Part shown: piece by piece, positions 10,783 through 23,117 of the stretch
Layout of the letters: each line of letters starts with the position of its first letter
Numbering within the stretch: the stretch's first letter is position 1
Source: Fallopia convolvulus
Taxonomy: Eukaryota; Streptophyta; Magnoliopsida; Caryophyllales; Polygonaceae
Length of the DNA: 64,000 nucleotides
NCBI GenBank assembly: GCA_964016875.1
Contig: OZ024730.1
Location: forward strand, 35,445,795 to 35,509,794
Reading direction: 5' to 3'
The notes under the pieces: model-generated
Databases searched by the model: none
Told to the model about the DNA's origin: nothing
The model's input: the letters and a program-made list of their open reading frames with translations, nothing else
Made by a program: the position numbers and the translations under genes

Positions 10783-12701
10783 CGTTGCTGGAAAAGATTT
10801 CGTCAAGGCTGAGGGGTTGGCAGGGTAGGTTCTTAAGCATGGCCGGAAGAGTAACGTTAGCAAAGACGGTACTTTCTTCTATTCCTGTTTATACTATGGC
10901 AACTGTTTTATTGCCCCAAAAGGTGTGTTCTAAAATTGACTCTATGATTAGCAACTTCGTTTGGGGTGAGACCGGTGATAGAAAACGGATTCATCTTGTT
11001 AATTGACAAGAAGTCTGTACTTCTAAAGATGTTGGTGGTTTGGGCATTCGCACTATGTCGGAGCTTAATTTGGCTCTTATCGGCAAATTGGGGTGGCGGT
11101 TCTTGAACGAAAATAATAAATTGTGGATTGAGGTTATTCGGACCAAATATGTCCAAACCGCTCTTTGTAATCGAGCTGACCCGTCGTATGTTTGGCGGAG
11201 CTTGAAAGCACGTGTAAGGGAAGTTGTTGTTCCTGGATCTAGATGGAGCGTTGGCAATGGGAGGCTCACCAGATTTTGGCTTGACAGTTGGCTAACTAAA
11301 AGGCCCTTAACTGAGGAAGTTACTGTTGTAGTTCCGAATTTAGAAATTAATTTCACTGTGTTTGATTATTGGAATCAGAATATGGGGTGGTGTTGGGACA
11401 GATTCAGCAATATTCTCCCTGCGGCGGTCCTCCTGAAGCTGTCTTTAATTGGTTTGCAGGAGAATAGCATGGCTGTTGATGTGTTGAGCTGGCGACATTC
11501 AGCTTGTGGCAATTATACTATGCAAAGTGCTTATAAAGCTTTAACGCTGAATCGAACGGTCATCACTGTGGACCGGTTGATTTTTGTTAGTGTTTGGCAT
11601 TTGCAGGTTACGGAACGTGCTAAATTATTCCTTTGGCTGGTTATTAAAGGCGTTATCCTTACGAATCAAGAGCGGGTTAGGCGTCACTTTGCCAATAATG
11701 CCCTTTGCTCGACGTGTTTAAACGAGGAGGAGTCGTTGGTCCACCTTTTGCGTGATTGTGCCATCACAAGACGCTTTTGGGAAGATCTTCACCCTCCTCT
11801 TTCCAGGGAAGTCTTTTTCGAATCAGATTTTTCGATTTGGTTACGTTTAAATATTTCTTGCCCCTTGATACATCATAGCGGGTTAAGTTGGGCTTGTATT
11901 TTTGGCAACTCTGTTTGGTGGATTTGGAAATGGCGTAACCAAGTTGCTTTTAATCGTGATAATTTTGAGGGTGATCGTGTGAATTTTGTGCTTAAATACT
12001 CATGGGATTATTTTAATGCGCTCCAAATGAAGAATTCGGACTTTCAACCTCGACCAAGGGAAGAGCGCTATATACAGTGGGAGCGACCCAAGGATGGATT
12101 TGTCAAGATTAACACTGATGGATTTGTTCGTGACGGGCTTGCAGCGGCTGGAGGTGTTATCCGGGACTCGGATGGTAAGTGGCAGGTGGGATTTGTCCAT
12201 AATATTGGCATTTGTACTGTTCCGATGGCAGAGTTATGGAGTGTCCTACAGGGCTTGAGTCTTGCTTGGAGCAAGGGCTACAGGAGGGTCCTCCTAGGAA
12301 TTGATTCACGCTTAGTGTGCCTTTTTCTAGGAAGACCTATGGAGTGTAGTCATCCACTCTCTAGCCTGGTACATCAGTGCCAAGGCTTTATTAGTAGGGA
12401 TTGGATCATCCAATTCCGTCATATTTATCGCGAAGCGAATATTATTGTAGACTATTTAGCTTCTTTAGCTTTCTCTTTTAACATTGGTTTTCATTTATTG
12501 TGTGACCCCCCTGGGGGTGTTCTTTTAACATTGGTTTTCATGTATTGTGTGACACCCCTGGGAGTGTTTCTTCTTTGTTGCTTGATGATGTTATGGGTCG
12601 GGCTATCCCCCGTTTGCTGACTACTTAGCCCTCTTTTATTATTAATAAAACGCCTCCTTGAGAGGCCGGAGAGTACCGCCTCTCCTTCGACCAAAAAAAA
12701 A
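10783..12701 (+). mobile_element. 5'-truncated L1-type LINE
   Basis: The insertion begins inside ORF2 downstream of the reverse transcriptase catalytic region, keeps the C-terminal third with RNase H, has a short 3' UTR with AATAAA near 12,643, and ends in an A-run at 12,693-12,701. Matching 63-bp duplications on both sides prove target-primed insertion of exactly this segment. Confidence 0.9.
10785..12620 (+). pseudogene. LINE ORF2 C-terminal fragment: zf-RVT and RNase H domains
   Basis: One frame carries LRGWQGRFLSMAGRVTLAK and the GLGIR region that follow the RT core in plant L1 ORF2. Next comes a zf-RVT segment with SVWHLQVTERAKLFLWL and CSTCLNEEESLVHLLRDC, then an RNase H domain with INTDGFVRDG (first Asp), MAELWSVLQGL (Glu), LGIDSRL (Asp) and YREANIIVDYLA. 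One TGA at 11,004-11,006 interrupts HLVN/QEVC, where the family normally has Trp, so a TGG to TGA change is likely. Otherwise the frame is open for about 600 codons. A domestic role is unlikely given 5' truncation and the nonsense codon. Confidence 0.85.
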
Positions 12702-12764
12702 AGAGGATTAAATAACATTAATAATGGTTTCTTTTGAAAAAAAGAATGTGATTTTGAGCCCCTC
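12702..12764 (+). repeat. Right target-site duplication of the LINE (63 bp)
   Basis: Second copy of the target site, directly after the A-tail; it differs from the left copy at one base (GATTAA versus GATTAG). Confidence 0.9.
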
Positions 12765-13497
12765 ATATGATGGGATAGGATAAATAAATCGTATAAAAGG
12801 GGAAAAATGGTCTTTTGAAAGATGAGCATATAAATCAAGCTTTGCGGGTGAAGTTATTGAAAATTTTGGTCAAACTAACTAATATTTGGGTTTGGATAGT
12901 AAAAAGGACTCGACACTTTTTTAGTATAGATGTAAGAGAAATGTTTCATGCATGGTAATGTAATAATTTGATGAAACTAAAAGAGCAATTCTAATCAAGC
13001 CTCATTTGGTAGATTTGGGTAAGGAAAGTGTTGGGTTCTAGGGATACAAATGTAGAGAAAAAAAGGTTAAAACTTTCATCCCAAAATAGCCTAGGATCTA
13101 TATGATAATATAGAACATGTAAATAGATTAGATGGTTACCTTAAGGAGGAATCCAAATAGCAAGTTCAAACCTTTTAATTCTGATCACTAAATAGCTCTA
13201 ATTGTTGCTCCTCTAGCAATATCCCTGCACTGACGCACACACAAATGGCATATTTTTCTATACCGGAAATCGCTTGCTAGATTACTAACCGATATGTAAT
13301 TAATCAACCAAGAATTGCTTTTTGGAGAATTGGAAAAGTCTAGCAAATAAGTGGTGGCAGTATACGATTTGGGTTTTCAAGAACTTCTTCCAATTTTCTT
13401 CATGTTCACCCAAGACCACATATACATATTAATGAGCCTATAAATCAATTGTCTTGTTCACTAATCCAAATCTTATATGAATATATGAATATATACA
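12765..13497. other. AT-rich non-coding stretch
   Basis: No gene, RNA or repeat structure was seen. It probably continues the locus that received the LINE. Confidence 0.5.
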
Positions 13498-14230
13498 TGT
13501 TGAAACCCGATATAATACGCGCTATAAACAGAATTTTAATAAATACTAAATCTCGGGTTTCGTACAACCGAACGATTTTCGTACGTGGATTATTCCTCTT
13601 CCCCACCTTTCAGCTGATTGTTTTTGTACTCTTTACAAATAAAGCCTTTATACTTTATACCATAAATAGCGCGATCTCACTCGGAGATCAAACACGTCGA
13701 GCTTCGGCAAACGAGATAGTTCTCGAGCCAGAGGGGATTTTTTACCCTTTTTTTAATCCAATTCCCTTCCTATTTATATATTTGGGCTCCTGTTAGCATG
13801 TTCGTACATGCTCGATGTGGGACGAGCCGTTATTGAGAATGGTAAGCCAATGGCCTACATGGAACTAGATATTTGAGATAGAGTTGGCCGATTTTGTTGA
13901 CTTAAATTAATTGTTGTTTGAACGAAGATGATGACGAGGCATAGACTCTCATCTTGCAATTTTTGCCCATTGAGTTGCTGATTAGGCCAAGCCCATGGAT
14001 TAAGTTAAATTTGGGCCCAAGCCCACGTTTTGTTTTGCTTAATCATTAATGAAAATATGTATACACATATTTCCACATGGTAGCCACGATCATGCATCTC
14101 AAAAATGTACTAATTGGTACGTTCAAATGATGCCCAAACGCGAATATAAAGCGCGATATTTTATCTCTTTTTTTCTTTATGTTTGCTAATTTGCCTTTAA
14201 TTTATTAGCGGGTTATTTCGCGCACCATCA
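13498..14230 (+). repeat. Left LTR of the LARD element (733 bp)
   Basis: It aligns along its length with 18,035-18,746, sharing the segments ACACGTCGAGCTTCGGCAAA (one base different) and CGATGTGGGACGAGCC. A CTTTATACCATAAATA-like stretch may hold promoter elements. Confidence 0.8.
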
Positions 14231-14379
14231 CAACCCCTTGGCTTGATGTCCTCGTTCCACGAGGGCAACGAGACAACAAACAGGTGTGTCATTCGAGTTC
14301 CAAGCGCGGGTGTTCATCGATTTTATGCGATGTGATCTAAACACGAGATCAAGTAGGGTGAGCACACTTTGCCAAGGCA

Positions 14380-14592
14380 GTTAGGACCTCGTCCCTTTAG
14401 AGAGTTAGTAGAGCTCGTCCCTTAGAGAGTTAGGACATCGTCCTTTTGAGGGTTAGCGAACCTCGTTCGCTTAGGGAGTTAGGACCTCTTCCTTTTGAGA
14501 GTTAGCGAACCTCGTTCGCTTTGAGAGTTAGCGAACCTCGTTCTCTTAGAGAGTTAGGACCTCGTCCTTTTGAGAGTTAAGACCTTGTCCTT
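14380..14592 (+). repeat. Tandem array of about 27-bp units
   Basis: Imperfect units of the form GAGAGTTAGGACCTCGTCC alternate with variants GAGAGTTAGCGAACCTCGTT. About eight units are visible. Confidence 0.8.
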
Positions 14593-15235
14593 TGAGAGTT
14601 TTCAACCCCAAGCGGGAAGCGAGGGGTAGATTAGCACACTTAGAACCGAGAGTTTCCAACCCCAAGCGGGAAGCGAGGGGTGGATTAGCACACTTAGAAC
14701 CGAGAGTTTCCAACCCCAAGCGGGAAGCGAGGGGTGGATTAGCGCACTTTAGAACCAAGAGTTTCCAACCCCAAGCAGGAAGCGAGGGGTGGAATAGCGC
14801 ACTTAGAACCTAGAGTTTCCAACCCTAGGCGGGAAGGGAGGGGTGGATTAGCGCACTTAGAATCGAGAGTTTCCAACCCCAAGCGGGAAGCGAGAGGTGG
14901 ATTAACACACTTAGAACCAAGAGTTTTCAGCCCCAAGCGGGAAGCGAGGGGTGGATTAGCACTTAGAACCGAGAGTTTCCAACCCCAAGCGGGAAGAGAG
15001 GTGTGGATTAGCGCACTTTAGAACCGAGAGTTTCCAACCCCAAGCGAGAAGTGAGGGGTGGATTAACACACTTAGAATCGAGAGTTTCCAACCCCAAGCG
15101 GGAAGCGAGGGGTGGATTAGCTCACTTTAGAACCGAGAGTTTCCAACCCCAAGCGGGAAGCGAGGGGTGGATTGGCGCACTTTAGAACCGAGAGTTTCCA
15201 AGCCCAAGCGGGAAGCGAGGAGTGGATTAATTATT
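14593..15235 (+). repeat. Tandem array of 54-55 bp units, about 12 copies
   Basis: Units begin GAGTTTCCAACCCCAAGCGG and end CTTAGAACC. The first starts are at 14,596, 14,650, 14,704 and 14,759. Copies differ by single bases and 1-bp indels (CACTTAG versus CACTTTAG). A multiple of three for most units opens spurious reading frames on both strands. Confidence 0.9.
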
Positions 15236-15592
15236 ATAGGGAATTAGAAACTTTGTTCCAGCATGTGAATATATGCCGAGTATATTGAACTAGCGAGTCA
15301 AGTTTACAAGGCTTACCTCATTTCACGATCATGCGATGCGTGACTTTTAGAAGAGAGGTTGTGGCAATAAGCCATTTAGCCATACTTGTCAAGCCCTTCG
15401 TGCGAGCACATAAAATTTTTATGATGTCCATGCATGCCATATATAACGAGATTGTTCACGAGTAACATGCATATATATAATGCGGGGTTTTTTATGCCAC
15501 CCATGCATATATAACGAGATCGTTCACGAGATTGTCCATGAATAGCATGTGTATATGATACGAGGTGGAACGAGATTGTTCATGAATGGCAG
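15236..15592. other. Spacer of the LARD interior
   Basis: Contains diverged repeats of GAGATTGTTCATGAATAGCA and ATGATACGAGG that resume after 16,809. No coding sequence seen. Confidence 0.4.
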
Positions 15593-16808
15593 AATACATC
15601 AACAAACACTCGAACTTGTAACTTTTTTTCAACCAGTCCCCCGTACTATGAAAGTTTTAAAGAAACACCTTAACTTAATTAAATTTATTCAATCAAACAC
15701 TTTACGCTGACGTGGCGATGCGCGTGAAGGTCAATCGATACTTCAACGAGTTAATAATTTCGATTTGATGACATGGATTTTATTTAAATTTCCTTTTTTC
15801 CTTATTTATTTTTAATAGTGTAAAAGCATGAATTTTTTTATATCATCTTTTATTTATTTTCTTTTTTCTCTTTATTTTTTCCCTCAGATCCTCCAGATCT
15901 GGATTTTCTTCTTCTTCTTTTTTTCTCAGATCTAATCTTCGTCTTTTCCTACCTTAGATCTGAAAGGTCACAAGTTCATTCAATTGATAAACAACCCTAA
16001 GAATAAGGAACCAGAGAGAGTCAGGAGGGATTTCACAAGTTCATTCAACTAATAAACAAGGGAAGGTCACAAGTTCATTCAACTGATAAACCGGCGCCGG
16101 CGACGGACCAGGGATGGAACACGGACTCGGGAGAAAGAACGGATTTCTGGATCTGGTTCTGGTTCGTTTTTGGATCTGGTTTGTGAAGAATTCGAACTCT
16201 CTCTCAGTCCGTCGTTCCGTCCTCTCAGGTTCCTTGCTGGTCGGCAGAACACCGACGGATAAAGACTGAACACCGACGGATCAAGACGGAACACAGACTC
16301 GGGAGAATTTGAACGGGTTTCTGGATCTGGTTATGGTTCCTTTTTGGATCTGGTTCCTTTTTGGGAAGAATTCGAACTTTTTCTCTCAGTCCGTCGCTCC
16401 GTCCTCTCAGGTTCTTGTTGGCTGGCAGTGATAAAGTCGAATTCTTTCTGAGTTCATCAACCCGTCCTGATTCTCTTTTGTAGATCTGAGTTTGGCCATG
16501 GCTCAAACAAATGAGGAAGAAGACCTTAAAAAAAGAAAAAAAATATTTACATTTTTATTTTATTAAAATTTAATAGTTTTATTAAATTGGTGCTTATATG
16601 TGTGATGTGGCAAAATGACAGACCTATTTGAGCTTATTTGGCATAAAAATATGACACATAAGCGCGCGTGATATGCACTGAAAGGAGATTAAGATCGAAA
16701 GTGTTTATAAGTGCAAAAATTGTTAAGTTGAGGTGTTTCTTTGAAACTTTTATAGTACGGGGGGTTGGTTGAAAAAAAGTTACAAGTTCGAGTGTCTGTT
16801 GATGTATT
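15593..16808. mobile_element. DNA-transposon-like inverted-repeat element inserted in the LARD (1.2 kb)
   Basis: Both ends read AATACATCAACA inward and match over about 83 bp with roughly seven differences (ACTCGAACTTGTAACTTTTT is identical). It interrupts the LARD repeats. No clear target duplication was found. The interior holds two diverged copies of a segment with ACGGACTCGGGAGAA or ACAGACTCGGGAGAA followed by TCTGGATCTGGTT, but no transposase. Confidence 0.7.
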
Positions 16809-18034
16809 CTCCCGTTTATGAATAGAATGCGTACATGATACGAGGTGGCACGAGATTGTTCATGAATAGCATGCGTATATGATACGAGGTTGCTTACGCC
16901 ACCCATGAGATTTTTATGCCTTTCATGCATGCATATAGAATTCTTCATGATTATCATGCATGTAAATGACCCATATAATATGTACGAACAATTAACTATA
17001 CCTACCCCCTTCTTCCATGTACTATTCCGCCATTCCAGTTAGCCTTGCTTCTTGGGAACGCACGGGCACTAGTGGCCACACACACATATATAAACATGTT
17101 TTTTATTTTAAGAGAGGGGGATCAGAGATACCTCTTGCCAATAGAAACCGATAAATAGCCATAAAGAGACTCCTCGCACTTTTTGGGCCCGAAGATGGAG
17201 ACCTCGAAGAGTAGCCTCCCTTGGAGACCTCGAAGATTAGCCTCGCTTGGAGACCTTGAAGAGTAGACACCAAGCGATGTTCGCCCCAAGATTTGTACGC
17301 ACACCCAACATGATTCGCGGGTTTTTGCATGCCATTCGATCCTTTCCCCGCAGTTTGGTTTTACTGGGGAGAGCTCGCATGCTTCAAAGAAGCATGCCAT
17401 GGAATCACCGCGCGGTACCGAAGATGCCGACCGGCGACGCCGACAACGGCCATAGGCAAACATCCCGCAAAGAGAGGCGTGCATCCATGCCGAATGAGTA
17501 CGAGTGTCATTTCAATAACCTCGTCCAAAGACCTCGCAATCGGAGGCCGCGGAGCTCACACCATACCCACGCAATGGTTCAAAGACCTCGCAGGAGGAGG
17601 TCCGGAGGATCGCGAACTTGCGTCGTGGCTTGAAGACCGCGCGGTGCGTCGACGCCGAGGATGGATGCCATGGGGAAACAACTTTGTGCATGGCCAATGA
17701 CGACCGCCCTCACAGAGACCGCTCTAACTCTTCGGTTCACCATGCATACATGATATGCATATATATATGACACATATAAAGACCGCGATCTCTTCTTGGT
17801 GTCATGCACCTCACATGTTTGGCCAACCTCGCAATGCTTGTTTGCAACCTCGCAACGCTTGTTTGCAACCTCGTAATTTAGTCTGCAAAGTGACCTCGCG
17901 CATTGGCCCCACTAAGAATGCCGAGATGTTTGGCCTAGTGCGATGACCACCCGCTAGCTAGCTAACACACCTCTTCGCTTGTTACCCGAGACTAGGTCCG
18001 GATAGGGAGAGTTAATTCCCACAGACAGTGGCAG
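16809..18034. repeat. 3' interior of the LARD with short GC-rich repeats
   Basis: About 17,193-17,268 holds three units of roughly 34 bp around GGAGACCTCGAAGA. About 17,823-17,890 holds three 21-bp units around CAACCTCGCAATGCTTGTTT. The 17,300-17,700 stretch is GC-rich and open in several frames, but no known domain is recognisable, so no gene is called. Confidence 0.55.
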
Positions 18035-18746
18035 TGTTGAAACCCGATATAATATGCGCTATAAACGGGATGGTTTCGTACGACCGAATGGTTTTCGTAC
18101 GTGGATTATTCCTCCTCCCCACCCTTCAGCTGATTGTTTTTGTACTCTTTATAAATAAAGCCTTTAGACTTCATACCATAAATAACGCGATCTCACTCGG
18201 AGATCAAACACGTCGAACTTCGGCAAACGAGATAGTTCTCGAGCCAGAGGGAATTTTCGACCCTTTCTTTAATCTCATTCCCTTCCTATTTATATGTTCG
18301 GGCTCTTGCTAGATTGTTCGTACATGATCGATGTGGGACGAGCCATTATTGAGAATGGTAAGCCAATGGCCTACGTGGAACTAGATATTTGAGATAGAGT
18401 TGGCCAATTTTGTTGACTTAAATGAATTGTTGTTTGAACAAAGATGATGACGAGGCATAGACTCTCATCTTGCAATTTTTGCCCATTGAGTTGCTGATTA
18501 GGCCAAGCCCATGGATTAAGTTAAATTTGGGCCGAAGCACACGTTTTGTTCTGCTTAACCATTCATGAAAACATGTATACACATATTTCCACATGGTAGC
18601 CACGATCATGCATCTCAAAAATATACTAATTGGTACGTTCAAATGATGCCCAAACGAGAATATATAGCGCGATATTTTATCTGTTTTCTTCTTTATGTCT
18701 GCTCATTTGCCTTTAATTTATTAGTGGGTCATTTCGTGCACCATCA
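18035..18746 (+). repeat. Right LTR of the LARD element (712 bp)
   Basis: Counterpart of 13,498-14,230 with many base differences and small indels, which indicates an old insertion. Confidence 0.8.
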
Positions 18747-18889
18747 ATATACATATATATATATGTGAAAGAGTCATGTGCGAACGCCCGCATGTGTGAG
18801 AAATCCGAAATTCCCCTGGTCGTTCGATCTCATCACACGCACGGTTGAGATTGATTCTTTTTTTAAAAAAAAACTGTAAAAAAACCGGA

Positions 18890-18921
18890 AACGCGCGACA
18901 TGGAGCGTTTAGGAGACGCGC
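18890..18921 (+). promoter_or_regulatory. Left subterminal ACGCGC motifs
   Basis: ACGCGCG at 18,891 and GACGCGC at 18,915 lie just inside the left end, mirroring CACGCGC near the right end. FHY3/FAR1 proteins are known to bind CACGCGC. That these bases are transposase contacts is inference. Confidence 0.35.
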
Positions 18922-19495
18922 TTTTTATAAACTTCTTCGTCTTGTCTTTTCTCGCAATTTCTCTATTACTCACTTTTTAGTTTATTACAGTTTTCCGAAG
19001 CGTTTTCGAAGAAGGTCAAGTGTGAATTGAAACTATTTCGTAGAGATTGCGAGCCTGATTCTTACATCAACGACATTTGAAACCTCAATCCAGTTCTAAA
19101 ATGGAGAAGTAAAGTTCATCTCAAAAGAATCAAGGTTTTTATCTCTCGTTTAAATTTACTGAAACCCTAGGTTTCCGAAACAGTTGAGAATCAAGGTTTT
19201 TTCGTTTTATTGAGTGTGTTTTAGTGATTATTTTGAGTTGTTTGAAGGTTGATAGTGTCGTTTTTGGTGTTTTGTGCCTTTTCTGAATAAAAAATGCATG
19301 AATCGTCACTTTTATCGAGTGTGTTTTTTGGTGTTTTGTGATTTTTGGTCATAGCACTTGAATAAAATACAAATTATATGTGCATGTGTGTATTTTTCGT
19401 AGTTGCATTTGTTTTATCGAGGTTTTCGATATTGAGTTTTGCAATAGGTGATTGTGGATTTGTTAGTTGCATGGAAGGATTTTGTATACGTACGA

Positions 19496-19512
19496 GGGGG
19501 GGGGGGGGGGGT
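19496..19512. repeat. Poly-G run
   Basis: An uninterrupted run of about 17 G; its length may be uncertain in the assembly. Confidence 0.7.
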
Positions 19513-19539
19513 TGAAGTATAGTTACCAGAAATTAGCAT

Positions 19540-19740
19540 AGCATTTTGTTCATCAGAAATTAGCATTTTGTTCATCAGAAATTAGGATTTTGTTCATCAG
19601 AAATTTGCATTTGTTCATCAGAAACTTGCATTTGTTCATCAGTATTTTGCATTTGTTCATTAGTAAATTGCATTTGTTCACCAGTATTTTTGTGTCATAA
19701 CAAACATGCATTTGTTCATCAGTAACTTGCATTTCTTTCA
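19540..19740 (+). repeat. 21-bp minisatellite, array 1
   Basis: Diverged units of the form TTTGTTCATCAGAAATTAGC, about nine copies, upstream of the Ulp1-like gene. Confidence 0.85.
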
Positions 19741-21477
19741 TCCAGGATCTATTAAACAACGTTCTGCAAAATATAAACAAGTAAAACATCTAAGGTTTGG
19801 TACAATGACAATTGGAGAAGATGAAATATGTGCTATTCGAAGAGGTTTTTATCGTTGTGGTTTTGATATGTTTTTTTTTTTTTTGCTTTGTTAGAATAGA
19901 TGGTAAAATATGTGTTAACACTGTCCTTTATCCCTTTTTTGTTATAGAAATAAGGAGTAAAGCTAGAAGTGATGCCTCTTCCATTAGCAAAAAGAATATC
20001 AGAAGAAAATCTATTGCTACCAAGTTGGGGTCAAAAGCAATTGATACTGAAGTGCCTGTATTGAGGCAGTCTTCCCCATCAAATAAGAGACGTCGCCTTG
20101 ACAAGGGTAAACAGGTTGTTTCTGATGATTCCTCCGACGATGATTTGCTTATTGATATGATCCCTAGAAAGGGAGTGAGTATAAATGAACCATCTGAGAG
20201 GGAAACGGATGCTGTTGTTAGTGGATTACAAGTTGCCGCGAAGAAGAGGAAAGTTGATATCGTTGAAGAAGGCAGAGGTCAAGGTGGTGGGAAGAAGGCA
20301 AGAGTGAAGGTGCCATTGAGACAGTTGAAGCGTGCGCATTTGTCTTTGAGTCACAGGAACTCTCCCAAGCTTCTTTGTGAAATTATTGCTGGGTTTAAAG
20401 GGGGAATCAAGCTTAATGCTCTTAAAGAGATGGGTTTTGAGCACCTTATACATTGGGATGTGACTGATCTACCTAGTAAGCTGTGCTACTATGTGGCTAG
20501 TTGTTTCGATCCTGCATCCTGTACATTGAAGATGGGCGAGGGACCAGGTGTTAGGATAACACCTGAACTTGTGCAATTCTACCTTGGTCTACCTCGTGGT
20601 CCAAGGACCATTTCAGTACCGAAGGTTGTCAAGCATTCAGACTTGTACAATAGCTTTAGAGAACAGTTTACGGTGCCTGAAATTGATGAAGTGACAGGTA
20701 AGAACAAGTTGATGGAGTTTGAGAAGATTAAAATAGGGCATTTGAGTACAGCGATCAAGGATGTTGATAATGATGGTGTTTGGTTTAGGAGGAATTTTAT
20801 TATATTGTTCTACACGCTCTGTATAGAGAGCATTCAAAATGGCGGTGTAAACTTAAAGTTTTTGGATCATTTGGTTGACTTGGATAAGATTAGTGAGTAC
20901 GATTGGTGTGCTCATCTTGTGGAGAAGTTGGTGGAGAATGGGGATTCATGGAGGAAGACAAACAATGGTTTTTTCAAGAGGATCTATCATATTGTTGCTG
21001 GTATGATTGTTCTCTTTTTTTCATTACTATCATTATTTTCTTCATTTATTTTTGAATATTTGTTCATTAATAATTCTAATTTTTGTTCATTAATTTGTGT
21101 TTTATGTCAGATTGTATATTGTGATTGCATGTTGATCTACCATCAACCTGAAACCCCAAGATCCTTCCCCATTATCAAGAATTTCAACCATGATTACTTT
21201 ATTCAGAGAGAGACTTTCGAGGTTAAGAAGGGTGGTTTTGGAAAAGGCTGGTTTCGAGGTTTGCCTGATTATGTTTATCCCGGTGTTGATCTTGGCAAGA
21301 ATGAAGGGAAAGCCCCTGCTTCTGAACAAAATGAAGAACAAATTGATCTTGGTGACGGCAGTGATGTATGTGTTTTTTAATTTCTTGCATGTTTTTTGCT
21401 TTTTTTATATTTTTTGTTTGCATGATGGTGATCTATATTTATTTGTTGATTAAAACTTGGCATAATGATAGCAATGA

Positions 21478-21913
21478 ACAAACTGATATTTGTTCATCAG
21501 AAACTAGCATTTGTTCATCAGAAAATATCATTTGTTCATAAGAAACTAGCATTTTTGTTCATAAGAAACTAGCATTTTTGTGCATAAGAAATTAGCATTT
21601 GTTCATCAAAAACTAGCATTTGTTCATCCCAAACTAGCATTTGTTCATTAGAAATTAGCATTTGTTCATCACAAACCAGCATTTGTTCATCAGAAACCAG
21701 CATTTGTTCATATCTATCAAGCATTTGTTCATCACAAACTAGCATTTGTTCATCAGAAACTAGCATTTGTTCATCACAAACTAGTATTTGTTCATCGGAA
21801 ACTAGCATTTGTTCATCACAAACTAGCATTTCTTCATCAGAAACTAGCATTTGTTCATCACAAACTAGCATTTGTTCATTATAAACTACCATTTGTTCAT
21901 CACAAACTAACAT
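21478..21913 (+). repeat. 21-bp minisatellite, array 2 (intron of the Ulp1-like gene)
   Basis: About 20 units such as TTTGTTCATCAGAAACTAGC, alternating with a CACAAACTAGC variant, between the exons ending near 21,365 and starting near 21,956. Confidence 0.9.
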
Positions 21914-23117
21914 TCATGTCTTGTATGTACTTATATTGATTACTTTTTTTTGCAGTCTTTTCTGAAAGAACACCTTGAGATGTCTATGGAGCTTGCATCA
22001 TCTTTAAAGAAATATCTTGATCATGTGCAAAGAGCTCCAGCCGAAATTGCAAGCCATGGACTTTTCACCAAGATCAATGAAGCTTTTGAGAAGCTACTGG
22101 GGCTGAAGGTTGCTTCATCATCATCCCAATCTGGCATCCAAGAAGATGTTGAATCTCCAAGCCAAAATTCATTCTGGGAGGAAGCTACAAAAGTTTTGAA
22201 TGAAATCGAGGCTGCAATGAAGTCAAAGAAGCGTTTTGAATTACCTTCTTTTGAACTGGGTGTGTTTCCACCTTACTATGGATGATAATTGGGATGGTGT
22301 TGCAGACATTGGTAGGGAAAGTGTTTTGATGCAAGAAGACGAGGTCAGGAAGGTTGATGCAACAAGGAAGAAGGAATTGAAGATTTCATTTGTTTGTAAG
22401 GGATTAAGTGATGGACAAAATAGACAAAATGTTGAGCAAGACCGTACAAGGATTGAAGAGGAAGAGAGGTTGAAAAGGGATGAAGAGGACAAGAGAAGAA
22501 GAGAAGAAGAAGCAAAGAGGAAGCAGGAAGAGGAAGAGTTGGAAGCCACAAGGGTGGAGGATGCTTTAATACAAGAGGAGGAGAAGAGAAAGAAAGAGGA
22601 GGAAGAGAAGAGGAAGCAGAAGAGGAGGAGGAGGAGACGAAGCGGGAAGAGGAGGAAGAAAAAAAGAGAAAAGTAGATGAGGAGGAAGAAAAGAAAAAGC
22701 GTGAAGAGGAGGAAGAGAAAAGACGTCTAGAAGAGGTTAAGAGGAACATTGAAGAGGAAGAGAAGAAGAGAGAAGCGGAGGAGAAAGAGAAGAAGAGGAT
22801 TGAGGAGTTTGAACAACAGAGAAAGCAAGAGGAGGAGCAGAGGAGACAAGAGGAAAGGAAGAAGATGAAAGAGGAAGAGGAAGAGAAGAGGAAGAATGAA
22901 ATTGCTGAGGCTTAAAAGAAGATTGATGAAGAGAAGAGAAAGGAAGAGGAGAAAAAGAAGATCAAACAAGAAAGGAATGCACAATTGCAGAGAATTGAAA
23001 TGGAGTTGAATAAGAAACAAGAGGAGTTAAACAAGATGAAGGAGGATGAAGCAAAGAAGAAACTTGAATGGGAGCTGAACAGGATTCAAGATGAGGTCTG
23101 TGTCATTGATATTTCTG

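Larger units (their letters stand above)
13498..18746 (+). mobile_element. Non-autonomous LTR retrotransposon (LARD type), about 5.2 kb
   Basis: Two similar direct repeats (13,498-14,230 and 18,035-18,746), both starting TGTTGAAACCCGATATAAT and ending CACCATCA, enclose 3.8 kb without any gag or pol. ATATACA stands on both outer sides (13,491-13,497 and 18,747-18,753). The interior is tandem arrays, an inverted-repeat insertion and GC-rich repeats of CGACCTCG-like words. No convincing primer site was found. Orientation is inferred only from the LTR ends. Confidence 0.75.

Noticed and set aside
12491..12838. Minus-strand frame across the LINE 3' end
   Set aside because: Spans the A-tail and target duplication, so it cannot be an old gene.
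14546..14936. Open frames in the 54-bp array (GLETLGSKCANPPLASRL type)
   Set aside because: Open on both strands only because the repeat length is divisible by three; no start context or domain.
16079..16506. Basic Arg/Ser-rich minus-strand frames
   Set aside because: Arise from a duplicated GC-rich segment inside the inverted-repeat element; no start or family support.
17103..17809. Overlapping frames in GC-rich DNA of the LARD interior
   Set aside because: No recognisable domain, several frames open at once, and short repeats explain the openness.
22241..23020. Antisense Ser/Leu-rich frames
   Set aside because: Shadows of the Glu/Lys-rich coiled-coil exon of the Ulp1-like gene.
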